Below are positions 34,601 to 43,576 of a stretch of DNA of 64,000 nt, piece after piece (the first letter of the stretch is position 1; every line of letters begins with the position of its first letter). The position numbers and the translations under genes are program-made. This DNA comes from Anaerocolumna sp. (GTDB lineage Bacteria; Bacillota; Clostridia; Lachnospirales; Lachnospiraceae), in contig JAQSXJ010000016.1 of the NCBI GenBank assembly GCA_029256725.1, positions 49,088-113,087 on the forward strand. Direction: 5' to 3'. Under the pieces are notes generated by a model, which ran no database searches, had not been told where the DNA came from, and saw only the letters and a program-made list of their open reading frames with translations.

Positions 34601-37600
34601 CCCTTGGAAGAAAAACAAATTACACGGCAGAAGAAACCGCAGCTCTCAACACTGCAATTTCTGAAGGCAAAGCGCTTATTGAAGCTGTCACCACCATTGA
34701 AATGGTAAGGTCTGCACTTTTAACAGCAAAGGATAATTTTGATAAGGTGTATGAGAATGCAGGGGATATAATTGTGGTACCCTTAGTGAAGTATGATTTT
34801 AACGAAAACCTTACAGGGACTGTGATAGAAGATAAGAGCGGTTCCGGTCATAATGGTAAGCTGTATGGTAAAGCAACCTATGTAACAGACCCGGTAAAAG
34901 GGCAGGTACTATATCTGGACGGAACCAGCGGAACCTATGGTGAAATACCAAAAGGGTTGCTTGACAATAAGAATCAGCTGACCATTGTAATGGATGTGAA
35001 GTCAAGTCTTACCGCCGGCAATTTCTTTACCTTTGGAATCGGTAAAAGCGATCAGAAGTATTTCTTTCTGCGAGCCAGAGGAAGTGAACTCTATAGTGCC
35101 ATAACCAAGGCTACCTGGAGCGGCGAGCAGAAAATGAGCGGCAGTATAACCACAGGAGAATGGTCAAAGGTCGTTATGGTGATAGATGAAAATTCTATGA
35201 CGATGTATATTAACGGACTGCTAGTAAAACAGGTAACCGGACTGACGGCTAAGATATCAGATTTTGGCTCAGAGGTACTGACCTATCTGGGCAAGTCCTA
35301 TTACAGCGGTGACGGTTATTTCAAAGGATATTTTGATAATGTTGAAATATATGATAAGGCCTTTACCGCAAAGGAAATGGAGAATATCCTTGGGACAGAA
35401 TTAATGACGGTACTTCCCACCGTAACAAAACTGGGAGAAGCACTGTCACTTCCTGATACCGTTAAGGTGAAATCTCAGGGTAAGGTACTGGATTGCGAAG
35501 TACTTTGGGATACAGTGCCGGAGGGTGCGCTTAGTACCATTGGCGATACCTATGAAGTAACGGGAAAGGTTACAGGAGTAAATCTAACGGTATCAACTAC
35601 TCTGACCGTAATCTCCAGAAAACTGATGTATTATGTAGAAGGTAACAGAACTTCCTCAGAGACTTTTGATATTCTGAAAGAGAATTCACCTCTTATGGTC
35701 AATGCAGTACCGGATCAGAAGTATGACAGCTCCTGGGGATATACCAGTGATCCCGCAACAGAGATGAAGGGAAGGGTAACCCAGAGCACTGACCGCTATG
35801 AGAATGGCTGGTATTCTGTAAACAATAAGGATATTGTTTACCAGATGCAATTAGAGGAAGGAACCTATAAGCTTTCAGTCGGCTTTAGGGAGTGGTGGAA
35901 TCAGTCTCGCCACATGAATGTAACCATTGAATACACAGATGAAAAAGGAAATCTTGTAACTACGAAAATTGCAGAGAACTTTGGCTGGAACCAGGTAAAT
36001 GGAAATGTTCCTGCCAATGAGAAGACGAAAAATGCAGAAGGAGTCTTTACCCTGCCGGCAGATACGCAGGTAACTTTAAGAGTATCCAGATATGGCAGTT
36101 CTCAGGCGCCGGTCTTAAGCTGGTTTGCCTTAGAGCAGCTATCTACCAGTAAGATCAAAACAGCTACGATAACAAATGGTGAGAGTCTGAAAGACCTGGA
36201 AGGGAATACCTTGCAGGCACATGGCGGAAGTTTCTTCTATAAAGACGGAATATATTACTGGTTTGGAGAAAACAAAGCCCATAACGGTGCCACCTTTAAC
36301 GGTGTCAGTGTATATTCCTCAAAGGATCTGCAGCACTGGACATATGAGAACGACATCTTGAAACCGGATTCAGCCACTGAGTTAGCAAGCTGTAAGATAG
36401 AACGACCCAAAGTCATCTATAATGAAAAGACAAAGAAATATGTATTATGGGGACATTGGGAAGAAGCCGGTAATTACAATCTGGGGCATGTTGTGGTGGC
36501 AGTCAGTGATACCATAACCGGAGATTATGAATATCTCGGTCATTTCGATCCTGGTAATCAGTCCAGAGACTTTACCGTATTTGTGGATGAAGATAAAAAA
36601 GCTTATCTGATTTCCTCTGCTAACAGCAATGCAGATCTGGATATTTATACACTAAACGATTCCTACACCAATGTAGAGAAGAAGCTGTATACCCTCTTTG
36701 CCGGTAAACGCCGTGAAGCTCCGGCTATCGTAAAGAAGGACGGTTATTATTACATGCTGACCTCCGGACAGTCCGGCTGGCAGCCCAATCAAGGCTACTA
36801 TACCAGTACACAGGATATAACCAAGGCAGAGGGCTGGTCTGAACTGAGTAAATTCGGCAATACTTCAACCTTCTACTCTCAGCCTGCCAATATCCTTACC
36901 GTAAATGGAACGAGCGCTGCTACCTATGTCTATGTCGGTGACCGCTGGAACCAGAATGCCCTTGGTGATTCAAGATATGTATGGCTGCCCCTGGAGCTTG
37001 AGGCCGGAAAACTTTCCATGGACTATACAAGAGAGTGGAAATTAAATGCCCAGACCGGCGAGGTTACCAATGCGAAGAAAATAATCCTGTCAGCAGGAAA
37101 GGAAACGGCAGGCAGCAGTGAAGCGGAAGGCTATAGCGCAGCATTGGCTGTGGACGGTGATTATGATACTTATTTTGATACCGGTAAAGACAGTGTTCCC
37201 TACTGGTGGAGAGTGGATCTTGGAAGACAGTATAAACTTAGCGATATTGATATCAGCTGGAGATCCTGGAACGGTTCAGAGGTATGCTACAAATATATTG
37301 TGGAAGGAAGCAATGACAACAGTAACTATACGACAATTATAGATGCTACCGGTAATACCACTACCTCCTTTACCGCTCACTCCCTGCCTGGTACCTACCG
37401 TTATGTAAGAATTACCGTATCCGGGCAGATTAATGTTAATAATAATAACTCTGCTACCTGGTATCGTGGGATTCATGAGGTAAATATTTATGGAGAGGAA
37501 ACACAGACTGTATCAAATCCCTTTGGTATTACTGCCACGCCTTTTAAACTGAGCAGTTCTAATAAGGTTAACAACGTAAACCTTGCCTGGTCCGCAAAGG

Positions 37601-40600
37601 AAAATGCCCTAAGCTATTATGTATACGGCAAGGAAGGCGAAGCAGGGGAATACAGCCTCATCTATCACGGTGCCGGTACTTCTGTAAAACTTTATGAGCT
37701 TGCTGTAGGCAAGAATTATTATTACAAGGTTGAGGCCTGGAACAATGGTGTTCTTCTTGGTGAAAGCAGCGAAGTAAAGACACAGACCACAACGGTTTCC
37801 GAAGGACTTTTAGAATACAGCAATTCTGTTAACGGTGCCATGACCACCTTAAGTACCCTAAAAGCAGGAGACACTTATTACAGATATGACTACGTCAGTG
37901 ATGAAAGCGGTTTCTCAAAGCTTGAGGAATATACCTCCAAGGATTCGCTGAACTGGACTTATGTCAAAACCGTAATGGACAGAAACAGCCATACAGACCT
38001 TGCCTCCTGTAAACTGGAAGCTATTAATATTCGCTATGACAGCATTCACAATAAGAATATACTATGGGCCCATTGGGAGTTAAAGGACGGTTACGGTTCC
38101 GGAAAAGCCCTGGTTGCCTCTGCCACACCAGGCGAAAGCTTTACCGTACATGAAGTCTATAATCCGGAAGGAATCGCTGTAAGAGATATGAATTTTTTCA
38201 TGGATGACGATGAAGCCAGAACCGGATACCTGATAACAGCCGGTAATGCAGCCGGTGAAGGTGCCAATGCAACGATGTATATCTTTCAGATGAATGATAC
38301 TTATACGGGAATTGAAAGTATTGTTACAAAAATATTTGAGAATCAGTACCGAGAGGCTCCGAGCCTGGTGAAGAAAGATGGTTACTACTATCTCTTTACC
38401 TCACAGGCCGCAGGCTGGTATCCCAGTAAGGGAGCTTATGCCAGTGCCCTTTCCTTACAGGGACCTTGGAGTGAGTTAAGAAGTATCGGTAACAATTCTA
38501 ATTATTCGTCTCAGTCCGGCGGAGTAATTTCTATTGAAGGATCAGCAGGAAAGAATTACTTTATGCTCGCACCAAGATGGGTGAGGGAAGAAGGCACGGC
38601 GGCTGCTTTGTGTCTGCCAGTTGCATTTGCAAACGGAGTCGCTACCTATGATTATTATGATAAAGTGCTATATAATCCCTTTACCGGAAGCCTAATACCG
38701 GAAGATAAAGGTGTATTATTATCAGAAAATAAACCCGCTATGGCATCTATTACAGCAAATGGCACCAAGACAGCAGTAAAAGCCAACGACGGTAATTATG
38801 ATACTGCTTATGCAGCAGTAAAATCTCAGTGGCCCTTCTGGTGGCAGGTGGATTTAGGAAGCACTTACAGAGTGTCAGGACTTCAGGTGTCATGGTTTAT
38901 GTATAAAGGTTCGGAAGGTTACTATCAATACCGGGTTGAAACCAGTGAGGACGGTGAGAACTGGACTGAAATACTGGATAAGTCTGATAACAAGACTTAT
39001 GGTTTTACTGCGGATAACCTTACCGGAAAGGGCCGTTATGTAAGGCTTTCCGTAATCAATGCGGTACTTCATAATAATCCGAATAATTGGTATACACCAA
39101 CTTTGTACGAAGTTAAGGTCTTTGGAAACAGCAAGACTGTAACAGAGGAGCAAGAGGAGAATCTAAGACTGGCAAGAGAAGCGGCAGAGGCCATTGATCT
39201 GGGCGAAGTAACAGGTATAACTAAGAATCTTATTCTGCCTGCCAGCGGATTGCATGGAGCACAAATCCAGTGGAACTCCAGTAATACAGATATTCTTGCT
39301 GAAGATGGCACAGTTACCCGCCCTAAAGCCGGTGCAGGTAATGCCAAGGTTAAATTAACTGCGTCTGTCAATGTAGCTGGTGAAATAGCTGAACGCCAGT
39401 GGGATATTGTCATTCTGGAAGAAGGTACAGATATAACACCAACTTTGGAACCTACTATAGTACCAACCGGTACACCTACAGTGGAGCCAACAATAACACC
39501 GACAGCAGAACCAACAGCAACACCCACAGACAAACCAACAGTTGAACCCACAGCAACGCCAACAGACAAACCAACAGCTGAACCAACAACAGCTCCTACA
39601 AATACACCAACAGCTGAACCAACAGAAGTACCTACAAGTACGCCGACTACAGAGCCAACATTTACACCAACTATAACTCCGACACCTACGGTTACTCAGG
39701 ATAATAGCGTTCCACCTTATCTAGTAATAGAAACAAAGGTGAAAAATAAGACAGCAGATGTTGTGCTTGCATTTTCTTCAGAAAAATTACAGGAAGAATT
39801 AAAAGATTCCAGTAAAGAGAATCCGTATCTGTTAAAAATAACTCTTCCGGAAAAGGAGCTTATCGCACAGTTAAAGAGTGGTAAGACGAAACAGGTGCAG
39901 ATATCAATCGTACTTCCCAAGGCCATAACAACAGACTCCAGAATCAAATGGGAGGATATTATTATGGATAAGAATTTATTGGAGAAGGCAAAAGAAAACA
40001 AGAAAGGATTGTCACTAGCGGTGAAGGATGAAAAGGGGGAAATCGTTTACCAGTGGAATTTTGATGCAGCCTCTCTTAAAAGTTCCAAACAGGCTGTGAC
40101 GTCGATAAATACGTCTCTGGAAGTAGTACCCGCAAATACCATAGAGGGTGTTAACAAGCTACTGACAAAAGACACAAAGAATAAGCAGGCGGTTGCAGTA
40201 GCATTTAAACATATCGGCGTATTACCTGCACAGGCAGCGGTAAAGGTATATGTAGCAGATCAAAAGGGAATCAAAGCCGGTGATACTATATATGTATATC
40301 ACTATAATGAAACGAAGGGCAGACTTGATTCTTTAAAAACAGGCAGCTACAAGGTCGATAAGAACGGATATATAACTATGAATATCTTAAGCTGCTCAGA
40401 TTATATCCTAATGCCTCAAAAAGCAAGCGATAACATAACCAATTCATTAATCAAGCAGATTTCTGTTTCGGAGCAGCTAAGTATCAGCAAGGGAACCAAT
40501 AAGAAAATAGAAGTAACCTTACCTGTAACCTTGGAGAAGACGAACAAAACAACAGATAAGACCTCAGCAAGTGCAGTCGGTGCAGTAACCTTTGAGTATT

Positions 40601-40746
40601 CTTCCCAAGATAAGGACATTGCACTGGTTAATGAGAAATCAGGGCAGGTAACCGGAAAGAAAAAAGGCAGTACAGTGATTCTTGTAAAGGTAACTTTATA
40701 CTCGGGAGAAACAAAAACTCTGAAAGTTAAAGTTCAGGTTAAATAA
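31687..40746 (+). CDS. Giant secreted GH43-type (galactanase-like) multidomain hydrolase
   Basis: A 3019-residue exported protein; signal peptide ends near VSA-NE (residue 29). In order: malectin-like module (about 85-250); GH43 domain 1 (340-700, QAHGGQVQKIGEKWWWYGED, RPKMIYNEK, RDMNLF, REAPA); Ig-like (708-778); malectin-like (782-948); LamG-type (1031-1238); Ig-like (1238-1311); malectin-like (1311-1485); GH43 domain 2 (1500-1790, QAHGGSFF, ERPKVIYNEK, REAPAIV); F5/8C CBM (1798-1938); Fn3 (1943-2035); GH43 domain 3 (2037-2328), degenerate; F5/8C CBM (2338-2481); Pro-Thr linker (2581-2672); C-terminal module and BIG2 (2928-3019). Motifs resemble the exo-beta-1,3-galactanase branch (GH43_24), so arabinogalactan is a likely substrate. 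Confidence 0.9.
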   Translation: MGKQKGLKRMVAVLLMLVLVIQPLPVSANEAAALIGTEEKGEILSDVNTDETAGEGNTAVNVVSGSSITKVIPGAEEMAANDYVLYFVNCGAANVSSVASGDHMGLYQSVTDKAYGLDITGYTWGRQPNTANSNAVAGGTAASLNKEDTYYYTGAITYVSGVSGFYYDFELPDGYYEITVGFKNPWSFRPVDIVLEGTTYTSALSLEQNKVVESKNELRVSDGQLNVFVHNPSRADSYKDPLINYIIVRAVPDYDTALLEAKINEIRNKINTATAAGTIFATEALSTELYLDGGGKEDTLGDMEMKIAEAEAMISSGALSLEIREKCNELDAQYASLRTIEQYASFSGTSGSVWKDTNGIPIQAHGGQVQKIGEKWWWYGEDKTKGYRSNGISAYSSDDLYNWKFEGYIMRSVTTREQLDNDPYFTALYGNLSSKEKDNIYLCINNSTSVIERPKMIYNEKTRKYVLWFHADGPTVESPGANYAAAAAGVAVSDSPSGPFRFIDRYRLNVCPEDQLTGAWYESSKGFARDMNLFIDDDGTAYIIYSSEENRTMFISKLNEDYTYLATPVTEAVHGVDFVRLFPGAQREAPAVFKYAGKYYMINSGATGWAPNQAQYWVADSILGTWTNAGDPCVGDTKYTTFDSQSTNVIPYDTQKGLYIYMGDRWYDSNLGDSRYIWLPVEITANKELQLKAYTDWTLEELAELAPLQVNTELKDIYNSIGELPSKVSITIYSNGSAETKEVTVNWDVQNLLPAVKTKITGTLAGYSQTIAANVLVIPDTLKYYIDSGATAGSDLYDLIKDKVTLMNETWDKAYQPGSWGYSSILEGEGITNADIGYKNNTSREAFESGFWAKTDKSIQYILPLKAGSYQLLAGFQEWWGTTRNIGLSVSYTQNNQVITKTLGNFTNNGKKTVSYFFDLPLDADVTVKVYEYTAGPDVILSWLAVNEASSGEVLAEKTLALTEFTTYTTEALGRKTNYTAEETAALNTAISEGKALIEAVTTIEMVRSALLTAKDNFDKVYENAGDIIVVPLVKYDFNENLTGTVIEDKSGSGHNGKLYGKATYVTDPVKGQVLYLDGTSGTYGEIPKGLLDNKNQLTIVMDVKSSLTAGNFFTFGIGKSDQKYFFLRARGSELYSAITKATWSGEQKMSGSITTGEWSKVVMVIDENSMTMYINGLLVKQVTGLTAKISDFGSEVLTYLGKSYYSGDGYFKGYFDNVEIYDKAFTAKEMENILGTELMTVLPTVTKLGEALSLPDTVKVKSQGKVLDCEVLWDTVPEGALSTIGDTYEVTGKVTGVNLTVSTTLTVISRKLMYYVEGNRTSSETFDILKENSPLMVNAVPDQKYDSSWGYTSDPATEMKGRVTQSTDRYENGWYSVNNKDIVYQMQLEEGTYKLSVGFREWWNQSRHMNVTIEYTDEKGNLVTTKIAENFGWNQVNGNVPANEKTKNAEGVFTLPADTQVTLRVSRYGSSQAPVLSWFALEQLSTSKIKTATITNGESLKDLEGNTLQAHGGSFFYKDGIYYWFGENKAHNGATFNGVSVYSSKDLQHWTYENDILKPDSATELASCKIERPKVIYNEKTKKYVLWGHWEEAGNYNLGHVVVAVSDTITGDYEYLGHFDPGNQSRDFTVFVDEDKKAYLISSANSNADLDIYTLNDSYTNVEKKLYTLFAGKRREAPAIVKKDGYYYMLTSGQSGWQPNQGYYTSTQDITKAEGWSELSKFGNTSTFYSQPANILTVNGTSAATYVYVGDRWNQNALGDSRYVWLPLELEAGKLSMDYTREWKLNAQTGEVTNAKKIILSAGKETAGSSEAEGYSAALAVDGDYDTYFDTGKDSVPYWWRVDLGRQYKLSDIDISWRSWNGSEVCYKYIVEGSNDNSNYTTIIDATGNTTTSFTAHSLPGTYRYVRITVSGQINVNNNNSATWYRGIHEVNIYGEETQTVSNPFGITATPFKLSSSNKVNNVNLAWSAKENALSYYVYGKEGEAGEYSLIYHGAGTSVKLYELAVGKNYYYKVEAWNNGVLLGESSEVKTQTTTVSEGLLEYSNSVNGAMTTLSTLKAGDTYYRYDYVSDESGFSKLEEYTSKDSLNWTYVKTVMDRNSHTDLASCKLEAINIRYDSIHNKNILWAHWELKDGYGSGKALVASATPGESFTVHEVYNPEGIAVRDMNFFMDDDEARTGYLITAGNAAGEGANATMYIFQMNDTYTGIESIVTKIFENQYREAPSLVKKDGYYYLFTSQAAGWYPSKGAYASALSLQGPWSELRSIGNNSNYSSQSGGVISIEGSAGKNYFMLAPRWVREEGTAAALCLPVAFANGVATYDYYDKVLYNPFTGSLIPEDKGVLLSENKPAMASITANGTKTAVKANDGNYDTAYAAVKSQWPFWWQVDLGSTYRVSGLQVSWFMYKGSEGYYQYRVETSEDGENWTEILDKSDNKTYGFTADNLTGKGRYVRLSVINAVLHNNPNNWYTPTLYEVKVFGNSKTVTEEQEENLRLAREAAEAIDLGEVTGITKNLILPASGLHGAQIQWNSSNTDILAEDGTVTRPKAGAGNAKVKLTASVNVAGEIAERQWDIVILEEGTDITPTLEPTIVPTGTPTVEPTITPTAEPTATPTDKPTVEPTATPTDKPTAEPTTAPTNTPTAEPTEVPTSTPTTEPTFTPTITPTPTVTQDNSVPPYLVIETKVKNKTADVVLAFSSEKLQEELKDSSKENPYLLKITLPEKELIAQLKSGKTKQVQISIVLPKAITTDSRIKWEDIIMDKNLLEKAKENKKGLSLAVKDEKGEIVYQWNFDAASLKSSKQAVTSINTSLEVVPANTIEGVNKLLTKDTKNKQAVAVAFKHIGVLPAQAAVKVYVADQKGIKAGDTIYVYHYNETKGRLDSLKTGSYKVDKNGYITMNILSCSDYILMPQKASDNITNSLIKQISVSEQLSISKGTNKKIEVTLPVTLEKTNKTTDKTSASAVGAVTFEYSSQDKDIALVNEKSGQVTGKKKGSTVILVKVTLYSGETKTLKVKVQVK

Positions 40747-40805
40747 AAAAAGCATAAATAAAAAAAGCATAAAAAAAAAGCATAAATAAAAAAAGGCATA
40801 AATAG
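40742..40805. repeat. Short A-rich tandem repeats
   Basis: Four imperfect copies of AAAAAAAGCATAAAT follow the GH43 stop codon. Slippage-prone sequence with no coding potential. Confidence 0.6.
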
Positions 40806-40841
40806 AAAATACTTAAAAGCATACACGGATTTTTAAAATAG

Positions 40842-40895
40842 CAATTAAGCCTGTTAGGAAAAACCATTAGGATGCCTGCAGGCTTAATTGTTTTT
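40842..40895 (+). terminator. Intrinsic terminator of the GH43 gene
   Basis: CAATTAAGCCTG (40842-40853) and CAGGCTTAATTG (40879-40890) form a perfect 12-bp stem, then TTTTT. It is about 100 bases past the stop codon. Confidence 0.88.
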
Positions 40896-41038
40896 CAGAT
40901 TTACTCCCCCAATAGGTAATTAATCAGGCAATTAAACTGAGCAGCTAAACTGGAGGATGGACATTATGAGGCGTTTAATAAAAAAGTAAAACAATAATAA
41001 TAGGTTTGAACCATGAAACTAAATTGTGAATAATTTAA

Positions 41039-41079
41039 TTGACAACTACAGTACCTGGTGTTATATTTGTATATACAAA
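41039..41079 (+). promoter_or_regulatory. Promoter with MarR-type palindrome
   Basis: TTGACA (41039-41044), 17 bases, TATATT (41062-41067). The perfect 14-base palindrome TTTGTATATACAAA (41066-41079) overlaps the -10 and start region. Binding there would block transcription of the damaged MarR gene and its nitroreductase neighbours. Confidence 0.75.
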
Positions 41080-41090
41080 CAAATGAGGTG

Positions 41091-41529
41091 ATGATTTTGA
41101 AAAGTACAAATAATAACGAAAGTTATAATTGTAAATTGGATAGCTGTTTGTTCTTTTCCACTGCAAAGCTTGGAAGAAGCTTTCGGTAAGACCGGACTCT
41201 CCACAAGCCATGCACTGATACTATATTTAGTGAATCAGGAGGAAGAACTGCATCAGAAGGAAATAGGTGAGAAACTGCACCTGACTCCATCTACCATAAC
41301 CCGCTTTATAGAAAAACTGGTAAGAAAAAAACTGGTTACTAAAAGAACGGAAGGAAAGAATGTATTTATCTGTTCCACAGAAGAAGGTTTACTGCTGCAA
41401 AACGAAATTATCAGCTCATGGAACAGACTGCATGATACGTACAAGGATATTCTGACGGAAGAGGAAGCCCTGCAGTTTATAACCATCAGCAGTAAATTAA
41501 TTGAAAAACTACAAAAGCAAGATAACTAA
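41091..41529 (+). pseudogene. MarR-family regulator, frameshifted
   Basis: A start at 41091 (or TTG 41097, with GAGGTG upstream) gives the expected N-terminal helix (ESYNCKLDSCLFFSTAKLGR) but this frame ends near 41190. The rest of the MarR protein, from EEAFGKTGLSTSHAL through the winged helix (LHLTPSTITRFIEKLVRKKL, TKRTEGKN) to the C-terminus at 41529, is in another frame. About 20 bases of helix 1 appear missing at the joint near 41160. Only a TTG-started N-truncated product is otherwise possible. It lies 16 bases upstream of the nitroreductase it presumably regulated. Confidence 0.7.
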
Positions 41530-41545
41530 TCGGAGGTATTTAGAA

Positions 41546-42052
41546 ATGAATGAAATATTCAACAGAAGAAGTATACGTAAGTTTAAGGATCAGGCAGTTG
41601 AGACAGAGAAGGTAGAATTAATGCTAAAAGCAGCTATGCAGGCACCATCCGCAGCTAATCAGCAGCCCTGGGAATTTATCGTTGTGCAGGATAAGGAAAA
41701 TCTGCTAAAGCTATCTCAGACATCACCATATGCCAAACCTGTTGAAGGCTCAGGTGTAACCTTTTTAGTGATGGCAAATGCAGATAACTTCAGAGTACCG
41801 ACAGCTTGGGAACAGGATTTAGGAGCAGCAACACAGAATTTGCTGTTAGAGGCTGTTCATTTAGGACTTGGCGGTGTATGGCTTGGTGTTGCTACCGCTG
41901 ACAGTGTAGTGGAAAGTGTTCGTAAACTTTATGATCTTCCTGAGAATATCAAACCTTATGCATTAATTGCAGTTGGCTACCCCGATGGACAGAAGAATGA
42001 ATTTGTAGATCGATATAACAAAGATAGAGTACATTACGAGAAGTGGAGTTAA
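41546..42052 (+). CDS. Nitroreductase family protein (FMN-dependent)
   Basis: A 168-residue single-domain nitroreductase with the FMN-binding start NRRSIRKF, AAMQAPSAANQQPWEF and GLGGVWLGVAT. These enzymes reduce nitroaromatics, quinones or flavins with NAD(P)H, usually as a dimer in the cytoplasm. The frame opens 45 bases earlier, but CGGAGG nine bases before ATG 41546 marks the start. Second gene of the MarR unit and 83 bases from a second nitroreductase. Confidence 0.94.
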   Translation: MNEIFNRRSIRKFKDQAVETEKVELMLKAAMQAPSAANQQPWEFIVVQDKENLLKLSQTSPYAKPVEGSGVTFLVMANADNFRVPTAWEQDLGAATQNLLLEAVHLGLGGVWLGVATADSVVESVRKLYDLPENIKPYALIAVGYPDGQKNEFVDRYNKDRVHYEKWS

Positions 42053-42135
42053 TTATTATTAATAAAGAGATTTCATATGGGGAACATATAGCTTAAAATC
42101 ATGGTACTCTGTTTAAACAGAAAGGAGCTTTTATT

Positions 42136-42876
42136 ATGAATGAAACTATTAAAACCATACAGAACCATAGGTCCATACGCAGTTTTCTTGACAAAGATGT
42201 TGAGGACAATTTACTGGATGAAATCATCCAATCAGCCCAAGCGATGCCTAATTCCATAAATGGACAGCAGACTTCTGTCATAGTTATAAGAAGTAAAGAA
42301 ACCAAAGCAAAGATTGCAGAATTAACAGGTGGTCAGAAGTGGATTGATGATGCCCCGGTGTTCCTGGTATTTGTCATGGACTTTTATAAGACCAGACTGG
42401 CAGCAGAGAAAAATGGATTGAAACAGGTAATACACGAAAGCATAGAAAGCACAATGGTAGGAACCTTTGATGCAGGACTTAATATGGGAGGAGCTATTAT
42501 TTCAGCTGAATCCATGGGACTCGGTATTGTACCGATTGGTGGTGTACGCAGAAATCCAGAGGACATCATAGAACTGCTTGGTCTTCCCGAATATACCTTT
42601 CCTGTAGCTGGCTTAGCAATCGGTTATCCTTTGGATCCTTCTCATAAAAAGCCAAGGCTCCCCAAGAGTACCTTCAGACACGAGGAGAAATATAATGCTG
42701 AGGGCTTAAGAGCAGCCATTGACCAATATGACAGTGAGATGGAGAATTATCTATCAGAAATTGGCAGACAGCAGGAAGGTAACTGGAGCCAGTATACATC
42801 TAATATTTATCAGAATGTTTATTATCCAAAGGTTTATCCGGTACTGAAAAAGCAAGGATTTCAGAATGATAAATAA
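42136..42876 (+). CDS. NfsA-type nitroreductase
   Basis: A 246-residue nitroreductase of the larger NfsA/Frp type: IKTIQNHRSIRSFLDKDVED, QAMPNSINGQQTSVIVI and the FMN-site PIGGVRRNP, with the extended C-terminal helical arm that holds the second substrate (KYNAEGLRAAIDQYDSEM). Typically an NADPH-dependent reductase of nitro compounds or flavins. AAAGGAG precedes the ATG. It ends in a strong terminator at 42931-42982. Confidence 0.94.
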   Translation: MNETIKTIQNHRSIRSFLDKDVEDNLLDEIIQSAQAMPNSINGQQTSVIVIRSKETKAKIAELTGGQKWIDDAPVFLVFVMDFYKTRLAAEKNGLKQVIHESIESTMVGTFDAGLNMGGAIISAESMGLGIVPIGGVRRNPEDIIELLGLPEYTFPVAGLAIGYPLDPSHKKPRLPKSTFRHEEKYNAEGLRAAIDQYDSEMENYLSEIGRQQEGNWSQYTSNIYQNVYYPKVYPVLKKQGFQNDK

Positions 42877-42930
42877 GATGATTTGCATGTTATTTCATCC
42901 TGTGTTAGTACGATAGATTTTAGTATATTT

Positions 42931-42982
42931 AGTTTCCTAAAGCAGATATTTAACAAAGTGATTGCTTTAGGAAACTTTTTTA
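42931..42982 (+). terminator. Intrinsic terminator after the nitroreductase pair
   Basis: AGTTTCCTAAAGCA (42931-42944) pairs perfectly with TGCTTTAGGAAACT (42963-42976), followed by TTTTT. Confidence 0.92.
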
Positions 42983-42997
42983 TGTAATAGGATTGAA

Positions 42998-43273
42998 AGG
43001 TCAAGAGGCAGTTTTTCACAAGGGGACGGCAAATTGCACAAACCAGAAAGACTCATACTTCAATTCCAAGGCATAAGAAGTCCTAATTCTCTGAATATTT
43101 TGTGCTTGTCATAATATAAAACCGATAACTCGCTACGCTCAAACAATCGGTTTTATATTATAGCACAAAATATCCAGAGAAAAGGACTTCTAATACCTTT
43201 CCATAGGCGCATTCGTTCTTTCTGATTTGTGTAATTTGCCTGAAATCATATGGATACAAGGCTTTTGACACTT
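42998..43273. mobile_element. Foldback element, copy 2 (inverted relative to copy 1)
   Basis: The reverse complement aligns with copy 1 (1887-2194) through the arms GAAAGAACGAATGCGCC and ATTCAGAGAATTAGGACTTC and the loop TGTTTGAG. The terminal repeats are degraded (AGGTCAAGAGGC on the left, GCTTTTGACACTTGA on the right). Its central hairpin, ATAATATAAAACCGAT (43111-43126) with ATCGGTTTTATATTAT (43146-43161), is a perfect 16-bp stem but has a different sequence from that of copy 1. Confidence 0.75.
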
Positions 43274-43359
43274 GAATTATAATAGAAGGTTAAGCCCTGT
43301 TAATAGGACAAGTTATCCTTATTATATATGTTAAAATAATACAAGAAGGAGGAATTTAT

Positions 43360-43551
43360 ATGAACTTATAAGTGATAGTACTTATTTTTATGATAATAGC
43401 TATTATATGTAACATAGCTATTATTTTTATAAAACGTCCCGATAAGATGTCCAAGAACAATTCAAGTATTCTTAAATACGTATCTTGTATGGTTGCTGTA
43501 TTACTTATAATTATAATTGGAATTTTATTTAAAGCTGGATTTTTTTCATAA
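43360..43551 (+). pseudogene. Small two-helix membrane protein with early stop
   Basis: AGAAGGAGG is seven bases before an ATG at 43360, but the fourth codon is TAA. The same frame then continues without interruption from GTG 43372 to TAA 43549-43551 and encodes two hydrophobic helices (VLIFMIIAIICNIAIIFI, VAVLLIIIIGILF). A nonsense mutation in a small holin- or hypothetical-type membrane gene is the simplest reading; a GTG restart is possible. Confidence 0.5.
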
Positions 43552-43576
43552 TCGAAAAACATAAGAATAACAGGAG

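Noticed and set aside
39430..39700. Regular short repeats resembling a CRISPR or tandem array
   Set aside because: They encode a Pro-Thr-Glu linker of the GH43 protein, in frame, and have no spacers.
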